Positions 16,044 to 25,322 of a stretch of DNA of 64,000 nucleotides are shown piece after piece. The position numbers were made by a program, and so were the translations under genes. Origin of the DNA: Ilyomonas sp965199845 (GTDB lineage Bacteria > Bacteroidota > Bacteroidia > Chitinophagales > Chitinophagaceae); the NCBI GenBank assembly GCA_965199845.1, contig CBDATZ010000054.1:124001-188000 (forward strand), given 5' to 3'. Under the pieces are notes generated by a model, which made no database searches, was not told the origin of the DNA, and was given only the letters and a program-made list of their open reading frames with translations. Positions within the stretch are counted from its first letter, which is position 1, and every line of letters begins with the position of its first letter.

Positions 16044-17750
16044 ATGAAATATTTACAGAAATCACGGCACCTGTTTTTATTGTCAGTGATGATACTGTCC
16101 TGCAAAAACAATAAACCGGTTGCCTCAAAAGATGCCATTAGCCAACTCAATTTAAAAAGAGGAAACGTCATCTCCTGCGGACCAGTGGATGCACAGTTTG
16201 GAACGGTTGATTTCGACATGACCTGCGATGCAAAAGCAAAGAAAGACTTTGACCTGGCGGTTGAACTATTGCACTCTTTTGAGTACGATGAAGCAGAAAA
16301 AGTGTTTGCAAAAGTGATTGACGAAACGCCTGATTGCGCTATGGCGTATTGGGGCGTTGCCATGTGCAACTTTCATCCACTATGGAACCCACCGGATGAA
16401 GCAGAACTGCAAAAAGGCGCAAAGGCGATTGCCATTGCAAATGCAATTTCTGCAAAGTCTGACAGGGAAGCTGGTTACATTACTGCCATTGGAGCCTTTT
16501 ATAAAGATTGGGATAAAACAGACCATCATACCCGCTGCGTTTACTTTGAAAAAGCAATGGAGGGCTTGCATATAAAATATCCTGCTGATAACGAAGCTGC
16601 CATATTTTATGCACTATCGTTAGATGCCGCAGCCAGCCCGACTGATAAAACATATGCGAATCAAAAGAAAGCGGGCGACATATTAAACGCATTGTACAAA
16701 GCGGAGCCTAATCACCCCGGCATCATTCACTATATCATTCATACTTACGATTATCCGGGTCTTGCACAGCTTGCTTTGCCGGCAGCCAGAAAATATGCGC
16801 AGATTGCGCCATCGTCTGCACATGCTTTGCATATGCCCTCGCATATTTTTACAAGGCTTGGTCTTTGGGATGAAGCCATTCAATCAAACCTGCAATCGGT
16901 AGAAGCTGCACAGTGTTATGCTGAACAGGCAGATATTCCGGGGCATTGGGATGAGGAACTTCACGGGCTTGATTATCTTATGTATGCTTACCTGCAAAAA
17001 GGTGATAATAAGAAAGCTGAAGAACAGGTTGCTTATGTAAATACCATTAAAGCTGTTTATCCGGCTAATTTCAAAACGGCTTATGCCTTTGCTGCTATTC
17101 CTTCACGTTATGTACTTGAAAATAAAAAATGGAAAGAAGCCGCTTTGCTCCAGGTGCCGGCGAGAAATTTTTCATGGAACGCATATCCATGGCAGGAAGC
17201 TATTATCCATTTCACAAGATTATTAGGTGCTGCTCATATGGGTAATCTTACTGAAGCAAATGTGGAATTAAGAACACTCAACAGGCTTCATGATACATTG
17301 GAGAAACAAAAAGATGTTTACAAATTAAAGGAAGTGGATATACAAATAAAAGCCGGTGAAGCATGGATGGAGTTTGCATCAGGAAACAAAGTAAAAGCTT
17401 TACAAACCATGAAGCTTGCCGTTGATATGGAAGACAGTACCGGGAAACATCCGGTAACGCCCGGAGAAGTGCTGCCGGCAAGAGAATTGTTGGGCGATAT
17501 GTTACTGGAAACGAATCAAAATAAAGATGCCTTACTGGCATACGAAGCCGTGCTTATAAAAAGCCCGAATCGTTTTAATAGTCTTTATAATGCAGGTGTG
17601 GCAGCAGAAAAATCGGGCAATGAACAGAAGGCGATTTCTTATTTCAAACAATTAATGACTATTGCTGATGGTGCTGATTCTGACAGACCTGAACTTGCAA
17701 CGGCTCAATCATTTTTGAAGATGCATCACGATATGGTTTTACATTTTTAA
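16044..17750 (+). CDS. Tetratricopeptide-repeat lipoprotein
   Basis: A 568-residue exported protein. The signal peptide carries a lipobox (VMILSC, Cys about 20), so it is membrane-anchored in the envelope. The body is built of helical repeats: LLHSFEYDEAEKVFAKVI with CAMAYWGVAMCNFHPLWNPP near residues 75-115, and later TPR-like units near 300-330 and 480-540 (LLAYEAVLIKSPNRFNSLYN). The pattern AYWGVAM with HTYDYPGLA and LHMPSHIFTRLG marks a family common in Bacteroidota and Proteobacteria as TPR or copper-linked proteins, with conserved His/Pro residues whose role is unknown. No operon partner is present; IS remnants flank it on both sides. Confidence 0.82.
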   Translation: MKYLQKSRHLFLLSVMILSCKNNKPVASKDAISQLNLKRGNVISCGPVDAQFGTVDFDMTCDAKAKKDFDLAVELLHSFEYDEAEKVFAKVIDETPDCAMAYWGVAMCNFHPLWNPPDEAELQKGAKAIAIANAISAKSDREAGYITAIGAFYKDWDKTDHHTRCVYFEKAMEGLHIKYPADNEAAIFYALSLDAAASPTDKTYANQKKAGDILNALYKAEPNHPGIIHYIIHTYDYPGLAQLALPAARKYAQIAPSSAHALHMPSHIFTRLGLWDEAIQSNLQSVEAAQCYAEQADIPGHWDEELHGLDYLMYAYLQKGDNKKAEEQVAYVNTIKAVYPANFKTAYAFAAIPSRYVLENKKWKEAALLQVPARNFSWNAYPWQEAIIHFTRLLGAAHMGNLTEANVELRTLNRLHDTLEKQKDVYKLKEVDIQIKAGEAWMEFASGNKVKALQTMKLAVDMEDSTGKHPVTPGEVLPARELLGDMLLETNQNKDALLAYEAVLIKSPNRFNSLYNAGVAAEKSGNEQKAISYFKQLMTIADGADSDRPELATAQSFLKMHHDMVLHF

Positions 17751-17755
17751 ATTTA

Positions 17756-17957
17756 TCAGGCAACATTGGCTACTGCTAACATGAACTGTGTAAAGAACCA
17801 AATAAAATAAGTGATATTTTTTGAGTAGTTGTTATCAAATACGGTTTGGTTGTTTACGACAGCAAAGACCTGTTTGAGAAGTTTATTGCAGACGGCTATG
17901 AGTGCCAGCTTTTTATTCTTTCCCTTTGCCACCATCCGCTCATACAGTTGTTTACAT
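17756..17957 (-). pseudogene. IS110 family transposase, C-terminal remnant
   Basis: The minus strand encodes CKQLYERMVAKGKNKKLALI followed by AVCNKLLKQVFAVV, the conserved C-terminal helix region of IS110-type transposases, ending at a TGA at 17756-17758. It begins abruptly at the edge of repeat A copy 2, so the N-terminal DEDD domain is missing. It is inactive. Confidence 0.72.
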
Positions 17958-18079
17958 GGACATTCTGTATACAGAGATCACGCAATTCCGCTGCTGTTTG
18001 ACAAGAAAGCTTCTGTTAATCAATCATTTTACTGCTCAATGATACGCGGAATAAAGTGATCCAGCCTGCCGAAATGTTT
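17958..18079. repeat. Dispersed palindromic repeat, family A copy 2
   Basis: About 122 bp, opening GGACATTCTGTATACAGAG and closing GCCTGCCGAAATG, with the conserved middle AATCAATCATTTTACTGCTC. The inner inverted pair is GATCACGCAATTCCG against CGGAATAAAGTGATC. It abuts the broken end of the IS110 remnant. Confidence 0.85.
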
Positions 18080-18132
18080 AGGCTTAATACTACTTTCATA
18101 GAGGGTATCTGTATTTCAATGGTTTGCTTCTG

Positions 18133-18252
18133 TTACCATGGTTCCTGATGGTGTTCTTTCTTCCACGATAACAAATGAATAAAGTACATAGCTGCTGTTA
18201 GGCCTGCAAACAGAAAAACTCTTCCGATCACATCACGGGTTATCTCTCTCAT
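18133..18252 (-). CDS. Possible 39-residue membrane peptide
   Basis: A short frame, MREITRDVIGRVFLFAGLTA followed by AMYFIHLLSWKK and a His/Glu tail. One hydrophobic helix (residues about 8-29) with a basic then acidic flank would make a single-pass inner-membrane peptide. No recognisable family and no strong ribosome-binding site, so it may be a chance frame or a remnant. The flanking DNA to 18417 holds no other frame, only an A+T-rich run before the permease fragment. Confidence 0.25.
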   Translation of the reverse strand: MREITRDVIGRVFLFAGLTAAMYFIHLLSWKKEHHQEPW

Positions 18253-18417
18253 GTGCTATAGTTTCTGTCCTGTAGTTCAAACATCATGCGGGATCTTGCG
18301 AAAACCCGTTTGAATAGGTGGAAGACTTAAGCTAATAACTAAATATAATATAGGTATAATAATATATATTACTAATTATATCTTCGTAAAAACTTACTAC
18401 TTTATATCTGTCGGTAA

Positions 18418-18520
18418 ATGTTTAGAAACTGCCTGAAAATTGCGTTTCGCGTATTAATAAAAAGAAAATTTTTCACATTTATTAACGTTACTGGGCTGTC
18501 AATAGGAACAGCGGTGTGGA
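18418..18520 (+). pseudogene. FtsX/MacB-type ABC permease, N-terminal fragment
   Basis: The first 34 residues, MFRNCLKIAFRVLIKRKFFT then FINVTGLSIGTAV, are the standard opening of large Bacteroidota ABC permeases of the MacB/FtsX type; compare MFTNYLKTAWRSLLRNRTYT at the intact gene ending at 24200. Homology stops where repeat B copy 2 begins (GGATGATTTCG), and the remaining roughly 770 residues are absent. The frame runs on 35 codons through the repeat to a stop at 18627. Confidence 0.82.
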
Positions 18521-18643
18521 TGGATGATTTCGAAATTCTTGATCACACATTCCCCAAATTGTTGATCAATATAAATGTTGACAATCAATTATTTTGCTGG
18601 TCACTTCTGCACGAAACATTGGTTTAGTTAAACGAAATCTACA
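18518..18643. repeat. Dispersed palindromic repeat, family B copy 2
   Basis: About 126 bp from TGGATGGATGATTTCG to ACGAAATCTACA. It is nearly identical in most of its length to copy 1 at 2817-2941. It truncates the permease fragment and is immediately followed by a family A copy. Confidence 0.8.
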
Positions 18644-18646
18644 GGC

Positions 18647-18754
18647 CTGATCACCGAATTCCGTTAAAGTCAGACCAATAAAATAATTAATTATTAAGTT
18701 CTTTCATGCTCAATGATTAGCGAAATTAGATGATCTCAGACAGCAGAACTTCCA
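18647..18754. repeat. Dispersed palindromic repeat, family A copy 3 (divergent)
   Basis: It retains the inner inverted pair TGATCACCGAATTCCG against GCGAAATTAGATGATC and the central CATGCTCAATGATTA word, but the rest has diverged from the other A copies. Only a few bases separate it from the B copy on its left, forming a B-A tandem. Confidence 0.55.
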
Positions 18755-19011
18755 CAGTATTCGGCTGACGAACCAGAATGTCAGCACAGCAGAAAGCCAG
18801 AGTCGTCGTTGTGCATCATACTATAAAACCTCTTGAACCCGTAATATTAAACTTTGACAACTGGTACCTTCCTTGGATTTTTATGAATTTGTTTCCGGCA
18901 ATTCGTTAATAACCGACAAAGGCAAGAAGTTATTTAAAAATATTTGAACAACTGCTATTGACAGCCGGAACGTTAGTTAAAATTTAAATTTAACACTTAA
19001 AATATAGTTAT

Positions 19012-19812
19012 ATGAACAGCAACTCTATTCTTTTGATACTTGGAGGAGTAGCGATAATAGCTTTCATTGTAGTGCTAATAATTCAGTCTTCAAAAAAGAA
19101 ATTAATTTCAACAGTTTCAAAATTGCAAGATAATCCTTCTCTCTTCTCTGATAGTGATATTGGGAGAAACTTGAGTACTCTAATAATCGCATTGAGTAAT
19201 GATTCGAAAAACAGTTCTGTAATTTTGGATAAACTTAAATCTAACCCACAAGAATGTGCTGAGGAGCTTACTCATGCATTTACAAAACTCCGGGAAATTG
19301 AATATAATGCAAGATGGCTGATAGTTTACTGTGCATCACAATTTGAATTACCTGAATTTATAAAACTACTCAGTCAAATTGCCAAATCTGAAATTCCGAA
19401 TGAAAAGTCAGAAAATATTCATTTGTTCTCCACAGTTGCAGAAGAAACAGCTATTAGATTGACCGCAATTGAGGGAATAAAAAACATTGGACAAAAAAGT
19501 TATAAAGAAGCAGAAACAGAATTACTTGATTTATTAAGAGTTAAATATTTAACGTTAAATATCGCTTCGTGCCAGAGCTTGATGGAAATCAATAATGAAA
19601 ACAAAAAAAATATTCTAGATACCCTGCCTAAGGAAAAGCAGTTCATTACTGATATAAAACGTAAAGATGTCAGAGAAATACCCTTCATAAAAAACACTGT
19701 ACAAAAAATTGCTTTAAGTAAAACATATCTTCCGAAACCGCAGAGAGGCAAAAGTAACATTACAGAACCTTCAAGAAGAATAAGCAATTCAAAACGACCT
19801 AAAATTAATTAA
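19012..19812 (+). CDS. Membrane-anchored helical protein, unknown
   Basis: A 266-residue protein with an N-terminal hydrophobic helix (residues 6-25, ILLILGGVAIIAFIVVLIIQ) and no cleavage site, so it is probably an inner-membrane anchor with a cytoplasmic domain. The remainder is strongly helical and could form HEAT/ARM-like repeats (LSTLIIALSND, AEELTHAFTKLREIEYNAR, AVRL-type ETAIRLTAIEGIKNIG), ending in a basic, disordered tail rich in Lys, Arg and Ser. No catalytic motif is seen and I recognise no family. It is followed after 21 bases by the Cys/Trp-rich gene and then a small membrane protein, forming a three-gene set. Confidence 0.65.
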   Translation: MNSNSILLILGGVAIIAFIVVLIIQSSKKKLISTVSKLQDNPSLFSDSDIGRNLSTLIIALSNDSKNSSVILDKLKSNPQECAEELTHAFTKLREIEYNARWLIVYCASQFELPEFIKLLSQIAKSEIPNEKSENIHLFSTVAEETAIRLTAIEGIKNIGQKSYKEAETELLDLLRVKYLTLNIASCQSLMEINNENKKNILDTLPKEKQFITDIKRKDVREIPFIKNTVQKIALSKTYLPKPQRGKSNITEPSRRISNSKRPKIN

Positions 19813-19833
19813 TCACAATACAATATAATTACT

Positions 19834-20757
19834 ATGGCAGACTGTACTTATAGCGTTCCTGATAAAAATATTAGCGGAGATAACCTCTATGGAACAAGAA
19901 TTTGTGACCAAGCTTTTGTTGATTGGTTCTGGGACAGTTATAATTTCGATTATGACTATTGGCAAGATGGCTGGGGATTTGACGACTGTTGTAATACTGA
20001 CAAACCTTTGGCAAGGACGTTTAATGCATTATGGGCGTTGAACTACTCATCAGACAATCCAGAAGATGAAAGTTACGATCATGATAATTTATTGTATTGG
20101 GGAGGACGTTATGTAAGGGAGAAGATGAGTGGTTTCAAACTGAGAGCACTATGTGGTTCAAATAATACAACTAATGCAACCACATTTGGTGCAGGATGCA
20201 CTGAATATAGAGAAACAGTTAAATGGGATTGTACATCATACAAGGACGAAGGATATAGGGCATGTTCTTCCTGGGGAAAGGATTGCCACTGGTATACCTT
20301 TTGGAATTGTGTAGTTGAATGGTTTTGCTATGCGTGGTATTGGGTTTCTAACCTTGTTTGTGTTGCTTGGGGGTATATTGCCAGTTGGGTTTGTACAGCA
20401 GGCCTGGAAATAGGAAATGCATTTAGCCAAGTAAAAAGAATTGAACTTTACAATACTAATTTTTTTTACGGACAAGATGTGATACAGAGAGCATCAATTT
20501 TCTTTCATGAATGTCGCCATATAGATGGCAAGGCACATGATGCTGATTTTCCTTCATGGGCTTCTGGACTAGCTGGTCAAAGTGGCGCTGATTCAAATTG
20601 GGATTATCAAGGAGCGTATTGTTGGCAAGTTGCATGGCTATCATGGTATTGGGCAACTGCGCAAAACTCTAGTCCTGCTCTTAGGGCAAAGGCAAGAGTT
20701 TCTGCTAATACTATTTTAGGATATGCATTTGCTGAATTACCTTCTTTCACCATTTAA
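19834..20757 (+). CDS. Cys/Trp-rich protein with zinc-protease-like HExxH motif
   Basis: A 307-residue protein with no signal peptide. Its middle (residues about 130-190) is extraordinarily rich in Cys, Trp and Tyr at short regular spacing (CHWYTFWNCVVEWFCYAWYW, then CVAWGYIASWVC). The following domain has FFHECRHIDGKAH: H225-E226-x-x-H229 is the zincin HExxH motif, and H235 is a possible third ligand. It is therefore a putative metallopeptidase or zinc-binding protein; activity is inference. The acidic N-terminal part is also Trp/Asp-rich. Partners are the upstream membrane-anchored helical protein and the downstream two-helix protein. The cassette is A+T-rich and bounded by repeats A/B and an IS110 fragment, so it was probably acquired. 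Confidence 0.68.
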   Translation: MADCTYSVPDKNISGDNLYGTRICDQAFVDWFWDSYNFDYDYWQDGWGFDDCCNTDKPLARTFNALWALNYSSDNPEDESYDHDNLLYWGGRYVREKMSGFKLRALCGSNNTTNATTFGAGCTEYRETVKWDCTSYKDEGYRACSSWGKDCHWYTFWNCVVEWFCYAWYWVSNLVCVAWGYIASWVCTAGLEIGNAFSQVKRIELYNTNFFYGQDVIQRASIFFHECRHIDGKAHDADFPSWASGLAGQSGADSNWDYQGAYCWQVAWLSWYWATAQNSSPALRAKARVSANTILGYAFAELPSFTI

Positions 20758-20767
20758 TTATTATGAA

Positions 20768-21037
20768 ATGTCAGATATTGTTCTGCAGTTTAAAAATGAG
20801 TGTGGATGTTTAATGGGCAGATATTTTACTTTTATTGGTATCTTCTGTTTTTCTGCTTTTGTAATTTTCTTCAGAACATACATTCATTTTGGTATTTTCA
20901 AAAATACTTTTATATTATTTTATTTCATGTTTTGCTTTGCGATAATAGGTAAAGCTATCGGACTTTTACAATCCTATATATTATTTAGAAAAAACTTGAG
21001 GAATAAAAACATCGCACAACAAAAGAATTTGCAATAG
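20768..21037 (+). CDS. Small two-helix membrane protein, unknown
   Basis: An 89-residue protein starting at the ATG at 20768, ten bases after the preceding stop; an upstream in-frame ATG at 20723 would overlap the previous gene and adds no conserved feature. Two hydrophobic helices (residues about 19-34 and 42-66), a Cys pair (ECGC) before the first, and a basic C-terminal tail. No family recognised. Its tight spacing to the HExxH protein suggests it is a membrane partner or immunity-like companion, but nothing in the sequence proves that. Confidence 0.55.
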   Translation: MSDIVLQFKNECGCLMGRYFTFIGIFCFSAFVIFFRTYIHFGIFKNTFILFYFMFCFAIIGKAIGLLQSYILFRKNLRNKNIAQQKNLQ

Positions 21038-21312
21038 TGGGTCTCGTCCTGAAATCCCAAGACCGAATGAACGGTTGAATAACCAAGACAACAGAAGCTT
21101 ACATTTCAATAAATTTGATGTCCTTCAGAAGTAAGCCGACTAAAGCTAAAAGGAACTTATAGTTCCTCCTGAAATCAAGGCTGGAATGTTGACACTTCTA
21201 CATGAGTAGAGGCATCTCTTGCATTAAATGGTGATCCAACCTGGAATCCCGAACAGAAAAATTTTATTACTCATAACATTCCCTGAAGGTTTTTTAAACT
21301 AAAAAACATCAC

Positions 21313-21495
21313 ATGGAACAGAAAGAATTATCACTTCAAATTATCAATGTCAGAGCTGCGGGAGTAGATGTTGGCTCAGGAAGCCACATGTTAGCCATCG
21401 ATCAGAATAAGGATAATGTACGTGAGTTTGGAATGATACTAAAGATCATCAACAGAGGATTAAGCACTTACGAGCTCATAGTATTACTACCTTAG
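21313..21495 (+). pseudogene. IS110 family transposase, N-terminal remnant
   Basis: MEQKELSLQIINVRAAGVDV followed by GSGSHMLAIDQNKDNVREFG is the RNase H-like opening of IS110-type transposases, including the first catalytic Asp (GVDVGS). The frame ends after 60 residues at 21495 and the rest of the gene is missing before repeat A copy 4 at 21594. The C-terminal remnant at 17756-17957 could come from the same kind of element. Confidence 0.75.
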
Positions 21496-21593
21496 CATGT
21501 ATGTTATGACTTTTTGGTCACAATAGTACGGCAACTATTGACCAGAAAGGGGTTGATTTTGAGTGTCTGATTGATTAAAAGAGAACGGAATGT

Positions 21594-21714
21594 TATAATT
21601 CCCTAAACAGAGATCACCCAATTCCGCTGCCACCTGACAAAATAGCCTCTGTTAATCAATCATTTTACTGCTCAACGATTAACGGAATAAGGTGATCAAG
21701 CCTACCGAAATTTC
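21594..21714. repeat. Dispersed palindromic repeat, family A copy 4
   Basis: About 121 bp, containing GATCACCCAATTCCG (left inner arm), AATCAATCATTTTACTGCTC (middle), CGGAATAAGGTGATC (right inner arm) and closing CTACCGAAATTTCC. It is almost identical to copy 5 at 25203-25322. A second small inverted pair (GTTAATC/GATTAAC) lies inside. Confidence 0.9.
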
Positions 21715-21770
21715 CAGGCACTCCCCCATATACTCACCACCTACCTCTCAGGAGAAACAACCCCTTTCTC

Positions 21771-24200
21771 TTACTCCGTTCGCAGGCTGTCCGCCGGGTT
21801 AGCAATGGCAGCTTTTACCGATTGCACAGCAATGGTAATAAAAGCGATCAGAACAGCGAACAGACTCGCCCCGGCAAACATCCACCAGCTCATTGAAATG
21901 CGGTAGGCAAAATCCTGCAGCCACTGGTTCATCAGCCACCCGGTAAGCGGCGAAGCCACCGAGGCAGCAAGCAATACAAGCTTGATAAAATCAATGGAAA
22001 ACAGCCTCACAAGAGAGAGCACCGAAGCGCCCAGCGCTTTGCGGATCCCGATTTCTTTTACCCGCTGGTGAGTTGCCTGCACAATCAGCCCAAAGATGCC
22101 CAGCACAGCCAGCAGCAGGCTCAGCCCGCTGAAGAAAACAAACAGGTTCTGAAGCTTGGCTTCGGCTTTATACTGGTCGGCAACCATGTCATCTACCCAG
22201 CGTGTGTTCAACAGCTTATCAGGATAAAACTGACGCCAGAGTTTGTTTAGCGATGCCAGTACCGTTTGTTCTGCACCCGGCTTTACGCGGAGAAGCATGC
22301 CTCCGTATTGTGGCGATTGTTCTGCCAGGATGATGGTTGGTTTCATGGCATCTTTTAAAGACTCGTTGTGAAAATCGTTAACGATGCCAACCGGCGTGTT
22401 GTTCACATTGCTGAGTATGGTGTTCAGCGTTGTTATTTGCAGCGCTTTAGCCGTATAGGCAGTAATGAGCGACGATTGCAGGTTCGCTACTGACTTATAT
22501 TGTTCTGCGGTCATCTGCATGAGCGAATCCTGGCTCAGCAGGTCAGAAGGAAAAGAGGAACTGAGCAGGCGCCCGCTTTGCAAGTGAAGACCCAACGTTT
22601 GTGTCAGGTCAGGGTCTCCGTTAATAAACCAAACATTTATCTTATTACCGGGATGGCTGGGGTCGTCAATTTCTTTCGACATGCTTCCCGCACCCTCTGT
22701 CGGCGCCCAGTCACTAATGCTTGCGCTTGCCACGTCCGGCAGGCGGCGCATTTCATTTTTAAAAGCCCCCCCCTTCCCGTCCCACGAGATAGCTTCAACG
22801 CTCAGCAGGTTATTGGTCTGATAACCAATGTCGGCGTGTTTTAGAAACGACACCTGCTGCTGCACCACGATCAGTGAAATCAGTACCGCGATGGAAATGG
22901 AAAACTGAACCACCACGAGCGCTTTCCGTATCGCGTTGCGGGCAAAGGAACTGCCGGTAAACAACTTGCCTTTTAGCGTAGCAGCGGGTCGAAACCCCGA
23001 TAGAATCCAGGCAGGGTAAAAACCGGTCAGCAGGCTGATCAGCAGGATGCCACCGTAAGCCGAAGCAAACAGGGACAAAGAGGAGAAAAACGTTTGCTGC
23101 AGGGGATGTCCTAAGTAGGTTTCTATCGGGGGCAAAGCCAGCCGGTAGATCAGGGTTGATAACGCAGCCGCGATAATAAAGAACAGGAGCGATTCGGTGA
23201 GAAACTGAAACACAATCTGCTTGCGACCCGCGCCCAGCACTTTCCGCACACCGGTTTCGCGGATGCGGTCAATGGCTTTTGCCGTGCTTAGATTAATAAA
23301 GTTCACGCAGGCAATCAGCAACAGCAAAAGGGCAACGCCGGAAAAAATATAGATGTTCGTATAGTCGCCCTTTACATCTTGGTACCTGGCAAAATCAGAA
23401 TGCAGATAAATATCTTTCAGCGGCTGAAACTCAAACCGGTAGGGATTCTTCACCGTTACGTAGCCCGCATACCACTTGTTCAGCTTCGCCTGCAGGGCAG
23501 CCGCGTTAGTGCCCGGTTTCAGCAATACATACTGCTGGGAAAACGTACCAAACTGCTCTTTGTTCAGCGCTTCGTTGCGTCCTTTCTGCAGCAGGATCAT
23601 CTGCGAGCGAAATACCGTGTTGGAAGGCAGGTCCTTAATGACGCCGGTAATGAGGTAAGGAGACTTCTGGTCATAAGTAGGTACATCATAAACAATCTTA
23701 CCCACCGGGTTTTCGTTTGGGAAGAACTGCTTCCGAAAGCTTTCCGTGATGACAATATTGGAGCTTCCCTCCACATACCGGCGGGGGTTGCCTGCCAGCA
23801 CCTGTATGTCGAGCATCTTCCAGAATGCAGTATCCGCGCGCAGGGCATTTATTTCAATGCCGTTCGGGTTTTTATCGTCCAGTTTCAGTCTTTGCTTCAC
23901 GGTAACCAGTTGGGCAACGGCTTCCACCTCCGGGTAGTCGGTTTTCAATATGTTGCCCAGCCCTTGGAAGGAGGTAGCCATACGGTCGTATAAGCCATCC
24001 CCCATTTTATTCACCATAACAATGCGGTACAAATCATTTCCTTTACTCCACTGCCGGTCATACGAAAGATCATCTGCTACCACCGTTGCCACCAGCAGGC
24101 AGGCGCAAAGCCCAACGGTTAACCCGAATACGTTGATCGCTGTATAGGTTCGGTTCCTCAGCAGGCTGCGCCAGGCGGTTTTTAAATAGTTTGTAAACAT
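21771..24200 (-). CDS. ABC transporter permease, MacB/FtsX type (duplicated core)
   Basis: An 809-residue inner-membrane protein of the large Bacteroidota MacB/FtsX family. It has an N-terminal helix (residues about 20-42), a long extracytoplasmic MacB-PCD-like domain, three helices near residues 285-440 (IFSGVALLLLLIACVNFINL with TAKAIDRIRETGVRKVLGAG), then a second copy of the unit ending with three helices near 675-800 (LSLLLAVLGIFGLIVQATHQ, RVKEIGIRKALGAS). Both ExGxRKxLGA motifs are intact, so it looks functional. It has no ABC ATPase partner here, which is usual for these orphan permeases; such proteins are often linked to drug or stress responses. Repeat A copy 4 starts just past its stop. 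Confidence 0.93.
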   Translation of the reverse strand: MFTNYLKTAWRSLLRNRTYTAINVFGLTVGLCACLLVATVVADDLSYDRQWSKGNDLYRIVMVNKMGDGLYDRMATSFQGLGNILKTDYPEVEAVAQLVTVKQRLKLDDKNPNGIEINALRADTAFWKMLDIQVLAGNPRRYVEGSSNIVITESFRKQFFPNENPVGKIVYDVPTYDQKSPYLITGVIKDLPSNTVFRSQMILLQKGRNEALNKEQFGTFSQQYVLLKPGTNAAALQAKLNKWYAGYVTVKNPYRFEFQPLKDIYLHSDFARYQDVKGDYTNIYIFSGVALLLLLIACVNFINLSTAKAIDRIRETGVRKVLGAGRKQIVFQFLTESLLFFIIAAALSTLIYRLALPPIETYLGHPLQQTFFSSLSLFASAYGGILLISLLTGFYPAWILSGFRPAATLKGKLFTGSSFARNAIRKALVVVQFSISIAVLISLIVVQQQVSFLKHADIGYQTNNLLSVEAISWDGKGGAFKNEMRRLPDVASASISDWAPTEGAGSMSKEIDDPSHPGNKINVWFINGDPDLTQTLGLHLQSGRLLSSSFPSDLLSQDSLMQMTAEQYKSVANLQSSLITAYTAKALQITTLNTILSNVNNTPVGIVNDFHNESLKDAMKPTIILAEQSPQYGGMLLRVKPGAEQTVLASLNKLWRQFYPDKLLNTRWVDDMVADQYKAEAKLQNLFVFFSGLSLLLAVLGIFGLIVQATHQRVKEIGIRKALGASVLSLVRLFSIDFIKLVLLAASVASPLTGWLMNQWLQDFAYRISMSWWMFAGASLFAVLIAFITIAVQSVKAAIANPADSLRTE

Positions 24201-24551
24201 AGAGAAAGCTTGAACTGATGATTCGTACAGGCAAAATAAACTGTACGCAGAACTGTCTTTTCAATAGGCATACCAGTCTGCAAAGGCTTGCCTGCATTGC
24301 CTTTCAGGATAGCCCGCAATAAGGGGCGTTCGATAATGAACACCTATTGTGCGGTTTTGCCAGTTGAAACCCTGATTATATTTATTGTAGCGGCAAGCCA
24401 AAGGAAGAATAACCACCCTTTTGTTCAACAGCGCATTTTGAAGGTTATCAGTATATTGTTAAGGAACAATGCTGACACCTGAAAGTTGTGGGAAGCAGAC
24501 TTAGCCGGTTTGTAGCTACCTTCGACCTATTATAAACCACTCTCGTTTTAT
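24201..24551. other. Gene-free stretch between divergent genes
   Basis: About 350 bases between the divergently transcribed permease and the lipoprotein at 24552. No convincing frame or repeat is visible; it presumably holds both promoters, but I cannot place them with confidence. Confidence 0.5.
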
Positions 24552-25163
24552 ATGATGGCGGAGTTTATCCGTTCAAGCAACCTGCTTTTTATTCTCCTCT
24601 TAGTGTTTATGGTATCGTGCCAGGATGCGGCAACCCAAAAAGAGCGGCCTTATACCGGGTATACTGTTGCGCCCAACAGTACCGTGCACAAATTTGCCGT
24701 TGCGGAGATGAAGAAGTTTCCAGATTGGGCGACCAACAACGTGCTGCGCGGGCGGGCTGATACGGAGTATCAAAAAGACCTGCAGGCTTTCTTTTCTAAT
24801 GCAGAGTCGCTGCGCGATGTATGCTTCCGCTGTACAAAAGTATCGGAATACGAAGCGGGGAAATATGCCGTGCTGATGGTGGATGATGAACAGGAAGTGA
24901 ATACCGTGCGACTGAACTTGGAAGTATTGGGGCTGATACCGGATTCTTTTGTTGCGAAGCTGAAAGAGGGAAACTATTAGACCTTTGCCGGCGCTTATGT
25001 AAAGCCTTTGGGTGCGAAAGCTATGGATTATATTCAAAGCTCTGTTGACGACAGAACAACGCTTGATGTTTACAACAACAGCGACAGCACTTTGTATTTT
25101 GGAGTGCCTATGTATACCATTACCGGTGTATTGCCCTGTACCCGGAGTGTGCCTCAGTTGTAG
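24552..25163 (+). pseudogene. Small lipoprotein interrupted by an in-frame TAG
   Basis: The first part encodes 142 residues with a lipoprotein signal (LLFILLLVFMVSC, lipobox MVSC). A TAG at 24978-24980 follows EGNY, but the same frame continues coding-like for another 60 codons (TFAGAYVKPLGAKAMDYIQS, then TTLDVYNNSDSTLYFGVPMY) to a TAG at 25161-25163. The whole 203-residue reading looks like one protein. I recognise no family. The stop may be a mutation, a sequencing error or a true end followed by a remnant. Repeat A copy 5 begins 40 bases after the second stop. Confidence 0.6.
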
Positions 25164-25202
25164 TTTTTGCTAAAGAGATTGCACCATTATGAAGTTAGAG
25201 TT

Positions 25203-25322
25203 ATAATTCCGTATACAGAGATCACCCAATTCCGCTGCCGGCTGACAAAATAGCCTTTGTTAATCAATCATTTTACTGCTCAACGATTAACGGAATAAGG
25301 TGATCAAGCCTACCGAAATTTC
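25203..25322. repeat. Dispersed palindromic repeat, family A copy 5
   Basis: About 120 bp, opening ATAATTCCGTATACAGAG and closing CCTACCGAAATTTC. It is nearly identical to copy 4. It forms the left boundary of the histidine kinase fragment. Confidence 0.9.

Noticed and set aside
21313..21495. A functional 60-residue protein
   Set aside because: It matches only the first part of an IS110 recombinase and lacks the rest of the catalytic domain.
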